NCBI RefSeq assembly: GCF_000003815.2
Contig: NC_049995.1
Span: 6,924,587-6,988,586 of the forward strand
From: Branchiostoma floridae
Lineage: Eukaryota; Chordata; Leptocardii; Amphioxiformes; Branchiostomatidae
Direction of reading: 5' to 3'
DNA: 64,000 nt
In this document: positions 13,053 to 28,108 of the stretch, piece by piece
How the letters are laid out: each line of letters opens with the position of its first letter
Numbering within the stretch: position 1 is the stretch's first letter
Translations under genes and position numbers: made by a program
Notes under the pieces: model-generated
What the model was told of the DNA's origin: nothing
The model's database searches: none
What the model saw: the letters and a program-made list of their open reading frames with translations, nothing else

Positions 13053-13475
13053 AGGGTGTACGATGTACCGTAACAAAACCAGTTTTTCTTGTTGGACCGG
13101 TCCGGAAAAAACGGACCTGAAAAAATTCCGTGGACCGGATGTTGGACCAATTACAAAATGAACAGATTATATCGACACTACGGCGGCAGGTGTTCAAGTG
13201 TTTTGAGGCTTATTGGCCCCAAAAATAGCGAGGGTGAAGTAGACGAGTGTTGATAGTCATTTTTATCAAGTTTCTACGATCAAGCTTGGTCTAACTTAAT
13301 AAAAGAAGCAGCATGCGTGAAGATAGGATACTCCACCAAGCATTATCAGTTGTAGAGAAATGGACCATTGTTTTGTGTATTGCCCATTCACAATTAGGTC
13401 CAGGTTCAGGTCCGAACCTGATCCTCTGGACTTGGACCGTACCTGAATTTACTGTACCGGTACGCACCCCTACAC
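13053..13475. mobile_element. MITE of the 'accggtacg/aggtccagg' family
   Basis: The ends resemble each other in inverse (TGTAGGGTGTACGATGTACC at left, CTGTACCGGTACGCACCCCT at right). Inner landmarks (ACCATTGTTTTG, CCCATTCACA, AGGTCCAGGTTCAGGTCC) recur at about 16605-16680, 19967-20205, 22779-23085 and 53770-54003, showing a multi-copy family. Confidence 0.6.
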
Positions 13476-13857
13476 TTGTGTGTATATTTTCTTCAAATCC
13501 ACATGAGTTGCATGTTGCATGAGCTGCGTATGGCTGTCAAGAAAAGATCCAAAATTCTGTGATAGAGAACACATGAGTAGCTTGGAATGAAGAATACTAC
13601 ATCTTTCACCACATCTCTTCGGTGTTCGTGTTCAATGTTTCCCCCTTTCTCCTACGCTACAGTTTTGTTTAACCAGCACAGAAAATATTCAAACACAATT
13701 CAATATCTACAACTGGGAAAAAACGTTCAAAACCTGTTGTTTACATTGAATTGTATTTGAATATTGTTTACCTAGATGTTCTTCCTTCATAAATGTAGCA
13801 CAGCAAATAGTTTTGTAGAATAAAAAGAAGTGAACTACAACAAAGTGTGCTGAGTGA

Positions 13858-13863
13858 TTTATT
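13858..13863 (-). promoter_or_regulatory. Possible polyadenylation signal of the RGS22-like gene
   Basis: TTTATT on the plus strand reads AATAAA on the minus strand, about 670 nt beyond the stop codon. Other hexamers may serve, so this is tentative. Confidence 0.35.
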
Positions 13864-14369
13864 CAAACCACAACATTTGCAAAGCTACTACTATGTACCA
13901 ATTTCAGGTGTAAAAGTTCCATTGTTACATGTTTCCCTGCGTTGTTCTAACACTGAACTGGAACAAGTTCATTTTCACAGACATCGTTCTGCATTGTCAC
14001 TAAGACTACATGGATGACATCTGCTTGCATCAATTTTTGTCCATTTAAAAAAAAAAGTTTGTGACTATACTGTAGATTGTACAAGGACTTAGCTTGAAAA
14101 CGCATGAACATGCCGCAAACTGTAAACAAATACTGGAAATTGGCTACTAAATACTGGAAATTGGCTACTAATGTTGTATAATATCAAATTCAAAGAAGGA
14201 GGCTGTTTTTTGGTATACCAAATTTGTTCTATCTCTTCATTCATTTCTTCTATCTTCTAGACCACTTAGAGTTCATAATGAAGTCTTTCTTTCTTGCATC
14301 AGTTTTGCGGTGCCTAGAGGGTGTCATCCATATAATGAAATCACTATGGCCTAACATGGGCACCCCAAG

Positions 14370-14520
14370 AAGATATGGGTAGACAGTGTCAATGAAGATC
14401 TTAGAAAACTGGACTTGCAAAAAGCGAACACTCTTGACAGAGACGGATGGAGGGCAGCAATCAGACTGAAACGACTTGACGAAACGTCCAACTTCGGACA
14501 AGGAACAACGGACGCTAAAC
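14370..14520 (+). mobile_element. Non-LTR retrotransposon C-terminal fragment
   Basis: The plus-strand frame reads WVDSVNEDLRKLDL then DRDGWRAAIRLKRL, the C-terminal tail typical of RTE/CR1-type reverse-transcriptase proteins. It ends about 10 bp from the RGS22-like stop codon, so the RGS22 3' UTR would run antisense through it. Confidence 0.6.
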
Positions 14521-14530
14521 CGGATAGACC

Positions 14531-15974
14531 CTAACGTACTAAAGCATTTGGGGAGACCCCCCTGACAACTTCCCCACGTGCAGACAGGTAAACCATGAGT
14601 TCTTCAGGCACGTCATCGCTGTTCTCGGGCAGCTTGGGGGGAGTGATGAGTCGGGGGCCTTGTGCCATGGAGAACAGGAGCCGCGGGGGGTCCGAAACTG
14701 AGGAAGAAGGAGAAAGTCAGATTTGATTAGTTAAGGGCTTCTTGAGTAACAAAAAATGCAGTATTGTATTACTGTCAACTGCAGGGTTGTAGCCAGCCTG
14801 AAACTATTTTCCATCCCCTCAATTTTGAATCCTATTGAGCGTCCAAGGTGAGAGACGTTGCACCTTTGACATGACGTTCCTAAAGGGGTCCAGAGTCATG
14901 CTACCTCAGGAAAATTTTGAAATCTAGACCCTCTAAAATGCTATTTCCACATTTTGAGGTGTACATTTTGCTGGTAGACTATAGTAAGCTGTTCAACAGC
15001 ATCTGTTTGGGTGAAAAATTACACAAGGGAGACAGTTTTATTATATCTTTACTATATTGATTTTTGTCCGTCACGGTACGGAATGGGCAAAATTCTTTTC
15101 CGTCCCCAGCAGCAAAATTCCATCAAAGGACAGAAGGACGGGTGCTGGCTACAACCCTCTGACATTTGTTGATTACACTTTAGATAGTTGCTTCTCTGCT
15201 ATTCCGTCTGGGAACTTTGACATCTCTAACTCCTGGAATATTTGATTCTGGTCCAAATTTTCGAAGAGGGCACTGATTGGTCCCTACTGTTTTCAATATC
15301 CAGTTGCATAAGTAACTGCTACTTGGTGCATAACGTACATGAGATCCCAGGAATCTTGGTATAAGGTGACTTTGTATTGATGTTCAGGTAGTCTGGGAAC
15401 TCAAATGTCTTTTTCTTCAGCGACAGTCTCCAATCTTCCTGGGCTGAGAGGTTGTTCTTCTCACGGCAAAACCTACAAAGGAAATAAATCGTGATAAGAA
15501 AAGAACAGGTCACTTTTATTCACTTTTGACCAATTCCCTTAGGTGTCTATTGAGTCATTCTACTAAAAAGGATTACAAAAAATACATTTTAGGCTGTTGT
15601 TATCACATTCTTTAAAACATGGTATGTTGCACTTGTGCTTAATGAATTTTGATGCAATTACTTACTTACTTACTTGGGCCCTTTGTGTACAGTTGTATTC
15701 TATATCTTTATCATTTTAGGGATACGCTGTAGTTATCACTCAGTCCTTAGAGTACACACTTTTTCCAGAAGTGCACCAACGTGGGAAAGATGGTCATGGT
15801 TGCATCATAGAACAGCCCACGGTCGCAGAAACCACGGTTCCAGTCCGCTATGATATGGGAGGCCATTTCTGGTGGGATGTTTATCTGGAGCGACACACAT
15901 TATATGGTCATTGTAAACAAACAAATAATAGCTAATAGAATACACACACATAAACACACACTCAAATATTCATG

Positions 15975-16012
<38 letters not shown>

Positions 16013-19000
16013 AATATTCATCAAATATTGCAATGCATAAAACCTTGATTTATCATTTATTTTGCTCCTTAAGACAAGCTTCTAAATATCCAGTTTTCCT
16101 TATCAAAGCTGATTTTGACTCAAATGACTTTTGTCAGAAAAAGCTTGATGCTTGATCAAACAAAATCCAGATCCATCTTTGAAAGAAATGGAGTCCAAAT
16201 TAAGTCATTGAGAATTTTGAGACCTGTGGAAGGAGTGTACGGAAGTTTTGATGTTGTTGCAATACTATAATAAACTCTACTGTACCACAAAAACATATTT
16301 GCAGTGTAATAATTTTACAGTGAAGAGTCACAAGAAATAAATCTTCCCAAGGGCCTGAAATAAAGATACTGTTTCAAGCAACTTGTGGTAGTTCAAAGCG
16401 GCTTGCTGTTTCTTGTTTTGGGCCAACCACACCAGGTCACCCATACTCTTCTTGATAACTGTGTTGGGTTTTTATTAGTTCATTTTTATTTGTCGCTTGA
16501 GGCCTGGAACTCCCTCCTACACAGGGATGGGTTAGAGCCCCTCTCCAAAAGGACAATGCCAACTCTTTTCCACTTGGTCTAGTGGTGCGTACCTAAACTC
16601 ATATTCAGGTTCAGGTCCAGATTCAGGTCCAGCAGTTCAGGTTCAGTTCTGGACTTTAACTCCGGACCTGAACCCATCATTGCATATTATGTTCACAAGA
16701 ATTTTTTTTTTTTTGAGGAGGAGGGGGGATGGTGCATATAAAATTGCATGTTAGCATGAATTTAAAAGGCAATGTGAAAAATACATGCAAATTATATACA
16801 GCCCATGTACAGTGTGACATGTTTTTTTGTCTTTTACAAATTTCACTGTCTATGGAAGGTTTAAGATGGTTTAGAACAAAAGAAGGGACAGATAGCTTTT
16901 TGCAAGTCCGGACTTGGCTCCGGACATATCGTTTTTTTGGACTTGGACCTAAACATTTTTAGGTCCAATTCCAAGTCTGGGCTTTAGGTAGGCACCACTA
17001 CTCGTGTCTAGACCTGAGTGCGAATTCAGGCCGCAGACTCCACAGATTTTGAAGGGAGAGTGGGAGAGTTTTTTTTTTTCCATTTTTGCAGACGCGGACA
17101 ATGTGGCACTGCACTCAAGTTTTGTAACTTATATTAACAGTGCCACATACATGGTGCAGACAGAAGGTAAAGATAGTCTTTTACCTCCCCGACCAAAGTC
17201 AGGTACCCATTTTTACACCTGGGTGAAGTGAGGAAGGTCGTGTAAAGTGCCTTTCCCAAGGACACAACGTCGGGGGCACGGCGGGGATCGAACTCAGAAC
17301 CTCTAGATTCCAAGCCGAACGCTCTACCAGTTACGCCACGACGCCACGTTGTCCAGTGGGAGAGTCTGCAGACCACTTTACCAAGCAAATATGACAACTG
17401 GCATACCTGGACCTTTGGAGGAAATGATGACTCAAGGAAACACTTGATAATGGCAGAGGCCTTCCTCTTCAGTAGTTCATCCTCATCCATGGAGTATTCA
17501 CCTGCACTGGCATTCTTAGCTACCTCATCTGCTAGGGCTTTGTAGCTGGAGAAAACAACAGGAAATCACAGTTTTACAAAACCATATTTATTTCGTTTTC
17601 TTTGTACTGTTGGTTAAGCCATTCGAAGTGGAGAAATATCGAATGATATTCATAGTGGATTCTAAGTGTATTCAAACTATTCCTACTGCAGTCTGACCGC
17701 ATTCTGCGGCATTCCAACATTATTCGAAACATTCTTATCACATTCGATGGAGAATCGAAACGGCAAGCCATCTCGAATCCTGCCCAAATGAGGTCGAAAG
17801 AATATCTGGAATGTAGTCTGAATGTCTAGAATACACTACGAATGCACAGGAATAGAAAAGAATTTTCATTCTGACGGCATATTTTCTGGCTCGTTCCTTC
17901 TCAAGTGAAGGGGGATTAATTCCCATTTGGAATTCCCACCTGAATGGCCCCGAATGTGGTACGAATTTTGTTAAATACTTCATTCCGGCTGGTTCTGCTT
18001 GATTCCTGCTGATTCGGTTTCAGTGTGAAGGCCCTAAAAACTACAACATATAACTATAACAATATATATGTGATACGAACAAAATGCACATGGAAAACAA
18101 AGTACTTTTGTTCTAGAATGCTTACTGTACAAAGATATAATAGTTAGCTAATGTAAAACAGAAAAATGCACACCTAGCAAAGGAAGACATGTTCAAATAT
18201 CAAACCTCATCATGTAACTACAATGTAACAAAAAACCTCTGCAATACCATTTACACATGTTTTAAGAAGAGAGAAGACGCGTGTACGAGGGGTGATCAAT
18301 AAGTTCTCGGCCTAACCCAGAAAGAATAAGCACAACTCAAATTTTGAGGCACAACTTTATAGTATGAAGCCTTTTATCAATATCCTCCAAATTACAAATC
18401 ATTGGAGTCATTACTTTCCAGGTAATCGTTTTTCTAGATTAGAAGGTAAGTGGCGAGAAAAAGAAGGGTGAAGTGTGATCAGACAATTTGACCCGCACAA
18501 ATCACAGGTTGCAGATCAATTGTCCACTTTTTTTTCGTTATCCCTTACCTAACGTTACTGGGTGTCGCCTGCAACGTAATGATCACAATAATTTGAATTT
18601 TGGTATACATTTATATAAGATTTTATACAAGTACGTGAGATTATCAATAAGTCCTCGGTTTTACGGAGAAATAATAAGCACAGCTCAGATTTCGAAGCAT
18701 AGATGTCAAGTATAACGTCTTATATAAATCTGTACCAAAATTCAAATTACTGTGATCATTACTTTGCAGGCAACACCCAGTAATGTTAGGTAAGGGAGAA
18801 GGAAAAAAACGTGGACAATTGACCTGACCTGATGTGACGGGTCATCTTGCGCTGCTGGAAGTCAGACACCCAATTTTTTTGCTTGAAATAGGAGGAGAAT
18901 CATTATCAAACATTTTGCCAATGTCTTCTGTTAATTTACGGCATGGGGAACTCGACCCAAACATGTCTGATCACAATTCACACCTCTTTTTTCTCACCAC

Positions 19001-22000
19001 TTACCTGATTTGCAAAAAACGAATGCCTGGAAAGTAATGACTGCATTGATTTGAAATTTGGCGGATATGGATAAAAGGCTTCATACTATAAAGTTGTGCC
19101 TCAAAATTTGAGTTGTGCTTATCATTTCTGGGTTAGGCCGAGAACTTATTGATCACCCCTCGTAAACTATGGATAAAGATAGTAAGTAAGAAAACATAGC
19201 ATTGCTGTCCTGCATTTAGGGCATGAATAAACTTGATTGTCAATGCCAATGACAAGTATCCAAAGGTACAAAGGTATGCACAATCTAAATAATTTTTTAT
19301 ACAGGATACACAGTTTACATTATACTGGTGGATGTTGCAATGGATGTTGCAATGGAGATTTCTCACATACATTTTTTGAGGGTGGAAGAAATACTGTAAC
19401 AAATGTATGTAATATAATGGAGAAATAGCACAGTACTAGAGATTACTTACCATTCCACTTCCTTAAAGAAAGCCACATCCTTTGGCAGTTTCTCCACATA
19501 GATGACTCGACCTGAGATGAACCGTCTTGTCAGCCGAGGTTTCTTCTCTTTCTCCTTATCCTCAAAGTCTAAGAACTCGGTGGTCTCGAAGTCCTTGATC
19601 TTTGGCTGGTTAGGGGTAGCAATATCTTATGGAGTGAAGTAAAGACAACAGAAACTGTTTTTAAGGCCCATCACAAACATAAACATGCATCAAACATGAA
19701 GTTATATACAACATCAACATCAAATTTCACTATTCTGCACAGGTATTAGGCCATACCAATTTAATTGATGGGTTCACGGATTCGCTCGCTCCAATTTTTT
19801 GGAAAAAAAAAATTATAACTCAGCAATTTTTCACCATTAATGAAACCATTCACAACTTTCTGGTGTTAGCAAATTGGTCTTTATATTATAAGCTCCTTAA
19901 AATGTGGGTATTACTATTGCTGTTATATTTTTCATTCATGAAGAATGGGACAAACATTAAAACTGAGCAAAGTAGAAGAGAGTTGATAGTCATTTTTATA
20001 AAGTTTTTGCAGTCAAACTTGGTCAAGCTAACAGAAACACTAAGTGTAAGTAACATGGAGATAGGATTTGAAAAATTCCAGTGGATCCCGGAAGTCATAT
20101 AGTCTACCAAACAGATTCCTTTGTAGAGAAATGAACCATTGTTTTGTATCGCCCATTCACAAGCTTTCAAATTCACAATCAGGTCCGGGTCCAGGTTCGA
20201 AACATTTTGTCTTTGTAAAAAATTCCAATGTGTATGTAAATCATTACAGTTCAAAACAGATAAAGATTTGACCATATCCAATAAAAATCTTCTTACTTGC
20301 AGAGTTGGGTCTAAAGCTCTCAGCCCTCAGATAGTCTTCGAACTCCTGACTCTGTAGTCTCCTGTGTAAGGCATGTCTCAGGCCGATGATGGACCGAACT
20401 ATGGCAATACAGATGGCTCTCTGCAGAAGAGAAACAAGTGAAAGGCTATTGGCTTCATATGGCAGTACCGGTCTTGTCTCTGTCTTGTACTGAAATGTTG
20501 TCCCTGGTACTGAAATGCTTTCCCTGACACTTTTACTAAAATGCTATTCCTGTCCCTGGTACTGAAATGCTATCACAGTACTTATTACTAAAATGCTATT
20601 CCTGATCCTAGTACATTGTACTGAAATGCTATCCCTGACCCTTGTACTGAAATGCTATCTCTGACCCTGGTACTGAAATGCTATCTCTGACCCTGGTAAT
20701 GAAATGCCATTCTATCACTGTCCTTCTTACGGAAATGCCATCATTGACACTTGCACTGAATTGCTATCCCTGACCTTTTGTACTGAAATGCTTTCCCTGA
20801 CCCTGGTACTAAATCGCTATCTCTGTCCCTGGTACTGAAATGCTATTCCTGTCCCTGGTACTGAAATGCTATCCCTGTACCTCGTACTGCAATGCTATCC
20901 CTCTTCCTGGTACTGCAATGCTATCCCTCTTCCTGGTACTGAAATGCCATCCCTGTCCCTCGTACTGAAATGCTATCCCTGTACCTCGTACTAAAATGCT
21001 ATCCCTCTTCCTGGTTCTGAAATGCCATCCCTGTCCCTGGTACTGAAATGCTATCCCTGTCCCTGGCACTGAAATGGCATCCCTGTCCCTTGTACTGAAA
21101 TGCCATCCCTGTCCCTGGTACTGAAATGCTATCCCTGTCCCTGGCACTGAAATAGCATCCCTGTCCCTGGTACTGAAATGCTATCCCTGACCCTTGTACT
21201 GAAATGCTATCCCTGACCCTGGTACTGAAATGCTATCCCTGTCCCTGGTACTGAAATGCTATCCCTGTCCCTGGTACTGAAATGTCATCCCTGTCCCTGG
21301 TACTGCAATGCTATCCCTGTCCCTAGTACTGAAATGTTATCCATGACCTTGGTACTAAAATGGTATCCCTGACCCTGGTACTAAAATGCTATCTTTGGCC
21401 CTGGTTCTGAAATGCTATCCCTTTTCCTGGTTCTGAAATGCCATCCCTGTCCCCGGTACAGAAATGCTATCCCTGACCCTGGTACTGAAATTCTGTCCTA
21501 TCCCTAAAGGATTGATTATTTTTGCCTACATAGTTCTGAATTTTTGCTTGTATTTCAAGTTTTTCTCCCTTTTCCAAACAATACTTACCATGATTTTATC
21601 TTTTTTTTCCAGATCTCTAGATACTGTCTTGTAATGGCCCTATCTGGTTGGACACCTTCTACAACAATATCTAATTAAAGGAAGACCTTGAAGCAGGGAA
21701 AAGGAAGGTTGACTGACCGTTTTTGCTTTCAGACTGATGACTTTGGGTTTGGATTTGTCTGTTGGAGAATCAGCTTCCTCTTGCTCTATTTCTGGTAGGT
21801 CCGTGGTGCTGTCATCTGGGAAACAATCCCTGTACTTCTCATACCTAGATGTCAACAGAACGAGATGAAAAATATACTGTATTTTCTTTATCAAAGCACA
21901 CCCAGCCATTTTGGGGCATATTAGAGGCCTTGTACTAGACCCCATAATGTTCCTGCCCTTTTGGTCTGTCAGCAACGATTGCATATTTCTTTGACTATTT

Positions 22001-25000
22001 CATTATTTAACTTTACTATCACAATATTTACAAAATATGAGGTTATATTCCATTTTACGAAGGCTATAACCTCAAATAGAGTACAAATGACTTTGATGAA
22101 AGAGATTCCAATTTCAAAAGTAAAAGAGGCTACGGTTTGATAAAATTATTCAGGACACACAAAATCATATGCTTGTAGATCAATAGATATGCTAGATGTA
22201 CTGTAACAATAGGGGAGTCAAGCCAGCCAGGACAAAACATAAGAAACATATGCATCCCTTTACCAATTTTGTTTTTTTTTGCATCACATAGCATTAGTCA
22301 GTAGAGGCAGGACTATATATGGCAATTTTGCATTCCCATTCTATTGAGCCTTCAGGTTTTTCCCCAACAAAAGCTAAATTCTATACACTCAGGTATGATT
22401 AAGAAATAGAGTATTTGTTTTATTCATTCATTATTGTGAATTTTCCTGCTCTCCTCAGGGACTTGGGACAAGTCTGGGACAACAACTTTGGACCTGGGCC
22501 AAAACCTGGGTTGTAATCCTGCAAGTATCAAGTTACACCATTTCCATAACCCAGGCTAGCTTTGTACCCAGGCCAGAAGGAACATAGTTGCACACACATC
22601 AAGACAAGCAAGCAAACAAATTGAAAACAATACCTCTGTATTCAGGCAGGTAATTATATGGAGCGATCAGAATATTTTACTGCTTACCAGCGATCGCCGA
22701 GTGATTTTCCCACAAGCAAACAGAATAAAACCATACCTCTATACTCAGGCAGGTAATTACAAGCTTATTCGTATTTGTACCGGTACATCGTTTTTTCCCC
22801 TGTTGGACCGATTCAAAAATGAACAGACTATATCGGCAGGCATTTACTTGTTTTGGGGGTTACAGGTCAAAAAAGTTTCTACAGTTCAATGTGATCTAAA
22901 ACAGAGACAGTAAGTGTTGCTTATGTACATGAAGATAGAATTTTGAAATGCCAATGGATGTCGGACACTCCACCAAACAGAATCATTTCTTGTGAAATGG
23001 ACTGTTATTTTGAGTATCACCCATTCACAGAAAATTAGGTCCAGGTTCAGGTCTGAACCTGAACCTCTGGACCTGAATCCCCTACTGCCTACCAGCGATC
23101 ACCGAGTGACTTCCCCACAGCAGCCTGTGCAGACAGTAACATGGCAGGGGTGATGTTACCCATCTTAGCAATGTCCTTTATCACCTGAGCTTCACACTGG
23201 AGGGCAACACCTGGGGTAACAGGTAGGAACAAAAGGATGATGACTTCAAACATCAATGAAATTTTGAGAGCTTATTTCAACTTCATGCAAATTTCTTCTT
23301 CATTTGCGTAATGTATGCATGGTGATTTTTACTTTAAAGCAGCTTACACATGATGACCTCAAACCACCATGAAAATATTGAGAGCTTTTTTAACTTTCAT
23401 GTAGACTTCTTCTGTTTTTACATAAAGCATGGTATGCCGTTCACCTTCTACTACCGTAACGGTAACCCTACACGTAGCAAGTACTGTAAATGCATTTAAG
23501 TTCGCAAGGATTTACTTTTGCATAGTTTTGCAGTGGTTTTAAATTTGCGGTAGAGCCATTAAATGTAATCAAAAACCATAATGGAAAAATGTTTATGGTG
23601 GTTTTAAGCTCCTAGTGAAGTAGCCACCGCAAAAAACACGAATACAAAACCACGGCAAACATTTTTGCGTTTACAGTATGAAGTTCTAACTATTTACCAT
23701 TTAGGAGTTATGGGATTTTCAAAGCAATTGTGCAAATCAGGACATAATCTACTTGGTTGGTACTGGAAAGAACGATTACATAAGAAGGGTTTGACTGTAC
23801 ATACATTTGAATTTTGTACATACATCTAAAAACAAAGACCATACCTTTCCCTGCCTGTTTGCTGAAGTACCTCCTGACGATCTGTGTAGACTTGGCCTGT
23901 TTCTCCCTGTTGTCCTTACTGTGGACCCGCATGTTCTCCACAGCAATCCAGAACAGCAGGGGAGCCTCCGAACCCTCCGACATCAGGTAACGCTTGAAGT
24001 ACTCCAGATGTACACTGTGTCGCAGGACCTCCAAAAAGTTCCTACAACAAAACAAAGTGTACCGTCATGTCTCGTATAAAGTACTGTAAATGCATTTAAG
24101 TTCGCATGGATTTAATTTCGCGGTATCAGGAAAAAGGAATTTTCGCGGTGGTTTTACGTTTGCGGTAACACCATAGACTGCAGTCTAGTACAATAATAGA
24201 AAAATGTTCGCGGTGGTTTTAAGTTCGCAGTGAAGTGGTCACCGCGAAAACCGCAAAAATTAATCCACCGCAAACATTTCTGCATTTACAGTAGTTCCTT
24301 TACTCAAATCGGGTCTCCCAACACAAAAGAAACTCCAAAAGCTAAGGGAGATAGCAAGATGCAAGAAACAGTGGAAGAAGATGACGGAAGACTGAAGGAC
24401 GATTCAATAGAAACTCAAGTGGATGATGATGATATTTTGGCTTTTACTCCATGGAATACATTAAGACTGCCACATCAAAATGAGTTTCAAGATCTCATGC
24501 CTCCATGAAATGATTTGTGGCATGCTGTTTAACTTCAGTTCATGTATCATGCAAATACATCGATAACTTCCTGTTACTCTTCAATGAACGTACGTGACTA
24601 GCAGGTGAAAACAATACATGTACCTACAGACCGAAAGCAATAACAAGCAGGCCAAATACAATAGATGAACCCATGATCCGACTGTCATGTCTCAGATAAA
24701 TTACTAGTTCTACTACCTCTGACTTCTACTTCCAGCCACTTTGATAAGTGTTATCTTTACAAATGTACATCACCATCCCAATCACTGACTTCTTGCAATT
24801 CTACTGTGTGTATTCAAATAACTATGGACAGACACACTAAAAACAAACACTCAGTGTACCCACAGTCAGTCTAAATGCAGTGAGTTAAAAAATGAGATCC
24901 AGCAATCCCCAATGTATGCATGCTTATGATATCCAGATAGTATGATATAAGATGGGTGTAAAAGGGGCAACAAGAGATAACCAGTATATATAGCTGTAAC

Positions 25001-28000
25001 CAAGTTGTACACACTATGATAGTTTTTGCAGTACTCACTTTGGTTTGCTTGGTGGAGGTAAGACAACGCCATGTTTCTTGACGGAGCGGAAGAAAAACGG
25101 CATCTTGGAGTTTCCTGGTCCCTGCACCTCTGCCCTCTGTACAGGGCGGTACCACTTGTTGGGGTATTCCCTCGCACTCTGGGCTGCCAGCTGCTTGTAG
25201 TCCACTTTCTTTGGGAGCACCGAAACTTGCAAGGAAAAAAAGGTTAAACCAGGGTTCTAGCCAATGTCCGCCCTTCTGACGGAATTTTGCTGCTGGGGAC
25301 GGACAAAAATATTGGCCCATTCCGTCCTGTGGCGGACAAAAATTGGAATGTCTATATTCTAATTGAACAAAGCTAAGTCTACCAAAAGTTGCCTATCAAA
25401 ATAAAAGGAATAGCATTTCAGAGGGCCTAGATTTCAACTTTTCCCGCATGCATACCCTTTTGGACCCCTCTAGGATCATTTCTCCTTCGACAGGATTTCC
25501 ATTCAAAATCCAGGGGATAGAAAAAAAATTAGGCTGTTAAGTCCCATAACCTTTTGAAGGCCATAAGGGCAGTGGGCTCTTATTCCATGTTCTTCCACTG
25601 CTTTCTCCTCCCCATTATCAAATTGAGGTACCCATTTTACACCTGGGGCCCAATGTACATGTGTAGCCAGGAATGCTAGGAATCAAACTCATGTCCTCTT
25701 GGTTGTGTGTCAGCCATTTAAGGCCACCAGAGTTGCAGGTATGTGCACAGAAATAACAAATGATCACATTTCTGCAGTTAAGGGTTGTCATTGCCTTTTT
25801 ACATGTACCATCAAAACTAACTGTTCTGTCTTATTTCAGTAACGAAATCTAAAGGGCTTTTATAATCATGGAATGAAGAAACTTTAAATTCTTACGTCTT
25901 CGAGTAGGTACCATCTTCTCTTTTTTGAGTGACAGTTCGTCATCAGACTCCTCAAAGTAATCACTCAAGTCTTCCATCTCCTGAATATCCACTGCTTAAG
26001 AAAGATAGCAACTATTAAGTACCCAATACCAGCACAAAAGAAAACAAGAGATAATCATTCCTTCAAGTACAAGAGTTATCAACCTTCAAGATTAAAAAAA
26101 AATTGTGTTGAATTTTTTTTTACTAGGCTAGCACATAATGATAGAGCATAATTCTCTGACACCAAGAACTGCTGGAATAGGAACATCTTCAATAGATACA
26201 TTGTACATTAAACAGTGCTTGCAGTCGGGTATGTAAAGGTAAGGTGTAACAGACTGCTTAGTGTAATATAACCAGCTGCTGCCACAAGAACGATTGATTG
26301 ATTGCCACACTGCAAAGCTGGTGTGTTACGCTGAATGGTAGTAAGGCCTAGGAAAAAAATTCCGGTTACCCAACGTACCCTAGAATAAACCTGCCAATCT
26401 TACTAATTCTTAGCTTTTTTCTGGGTCAACCATTAGTAAGGGACATAAGACTATCAATATGACTGAATGGTGAAAGGTGAAATTCAAACAGAATTTTTCA
26501 TACTTTGTTAACAGTTTTGGGCTTTGAACAGTTGCTTCTTTGTTCAGTTTATTATTACACTGGCACTTGGTACAATGTATATCATTCTGTATAATCAGAA
26601 TACAATGTTGAAAGAAGGACCATCTTGTCAATGTGACCACTGGTGATAATTTTTCCCATTGATACAAGCATTAATTATCTCTTGTCGATTGTGACCACCT
26701 GTACACATAGACCACATTTCATCTGTCTTTTGGGAAGGTTTAACTAACATCATAGTTTACTCACTTCTTGAGACCTGGTCAGCCAGACTCACAGCTTTCT
26801 CCTTCCGAAGCTTAAGACCTGGAGGTTCCTTATCAACTATTACTTTAACACCTTCCCCGGGTAAAGGAGGCGTCGCCTGCCTCTTGGCGAAAATCTCGGT
26901 GCTGCTTTTTCTGGCGGGGAGCCCCGACATTCCTAGGGACGAGGTCCGGAGGAGCGGGAGGTAGTCGCTGGTTCCTACACCAGCTCGTCTTTGCCGAATG
27001 GACTACACGGGTGTACATATCAAAGCAAAATATCATTTACATTTATTATAGAAAAATGTTAACATTTTACATCCAACACTGGAATCAATACAATAGGGAC
27101 TTACGACTCTTAAATTTTCGAATGAACTCTGTCGACCTTGTTCACAGAAAACATGAGCCATCTTTCTCCAGCAGTGACATCAGGAACATACAAGTTTTGC
27201 AGGGGGGGTCATAAGTATCAGAAAGTCTATGTCGACCCTGTCTCTGTTGAGGGTGGGCCAATAGGCTGTGATGTACACTGCAAAGATTTTGCAGAGATAT
27301 ACACTTTTCTGATACTCATGACCCCTCCTGCAAGGGTGGTGCGTTCCTGATGTCACTGCTGGAGATAGAAGGGTCATTCATTCTGCAAACAAGGTTGATG
27401 GAGTTTGTCAAAAAATTAGAGGGGTGAGTCCCTCTAATAGTGTTGTATGTAAAGTGCTAGAAATTTTCTACCAACACAGATGAACTTTCATGCTAATGTT
27501 TACATGTATGATGTTATGCAAGTGCTAAGAGGGTTAGGCAGTGTAAAAGATGGTAGGATGGAAAGGCATGGCACTTGGTGAATTGAAACAGAGAACAGAA
27601 AACTAAGAAAGGTGGGGGATCTAGTTGCCAGATCTTCTACAGTGAGATAAATATAATGGTCAACAACACTATAGGATACATGAGGTGTGAGAGAGAGGGG
27701 GTGGGGGTGAGTGTGCTGTATAGCTAAAAACAAACTTTTTTTCAGAAATAAATGGGGGGAGGCCTTGTTTGAAAAATTACAAGTGGGTTTTTAACAAGCT
27801 TTGTCTCTGCTTTGTGCTTGTTCCCTCTCAAGCTTTATTTGCAAAAGTTACAGTATTGCGAATAGCAAACAATTGCTATGTTTGTAGCAAATCAAGTCAA
27901 ATCCAAATGCCATTAATTAGTACAAAACGGTGCCCTTGCCTTTAAGTTAGTAAATTATCTATTACTCCACTACAGTCAATCTGCACAAACATAGTTTAAG

Positions 28001-28076
28001 TATTTGACTACAGCTAAAACACTGTTTTTCATTGATACAGCTACAGAATTTTCAGCACCAGGGACAGTGAAACAGG

Positions 28077-28108
<32 letters not shown>

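Noticed and set aside
20470-21505. 26-bp array with a 92-codon frame as a repeat protein
   Set aside because: The frame follows from the unit length and lies between two well-defined RGS22-like exons; no splice sites include it.
24230-24508. 92-codon plus-strand frame with an acidic, protein-like middle (EEDDGRLKDD)
   Set aside because: It begins inside a MITE and lies in an RGS22-like intron on the opposite strand. No family was recognised and no clear splice partner was found; it could be a decayed retro-fragment.
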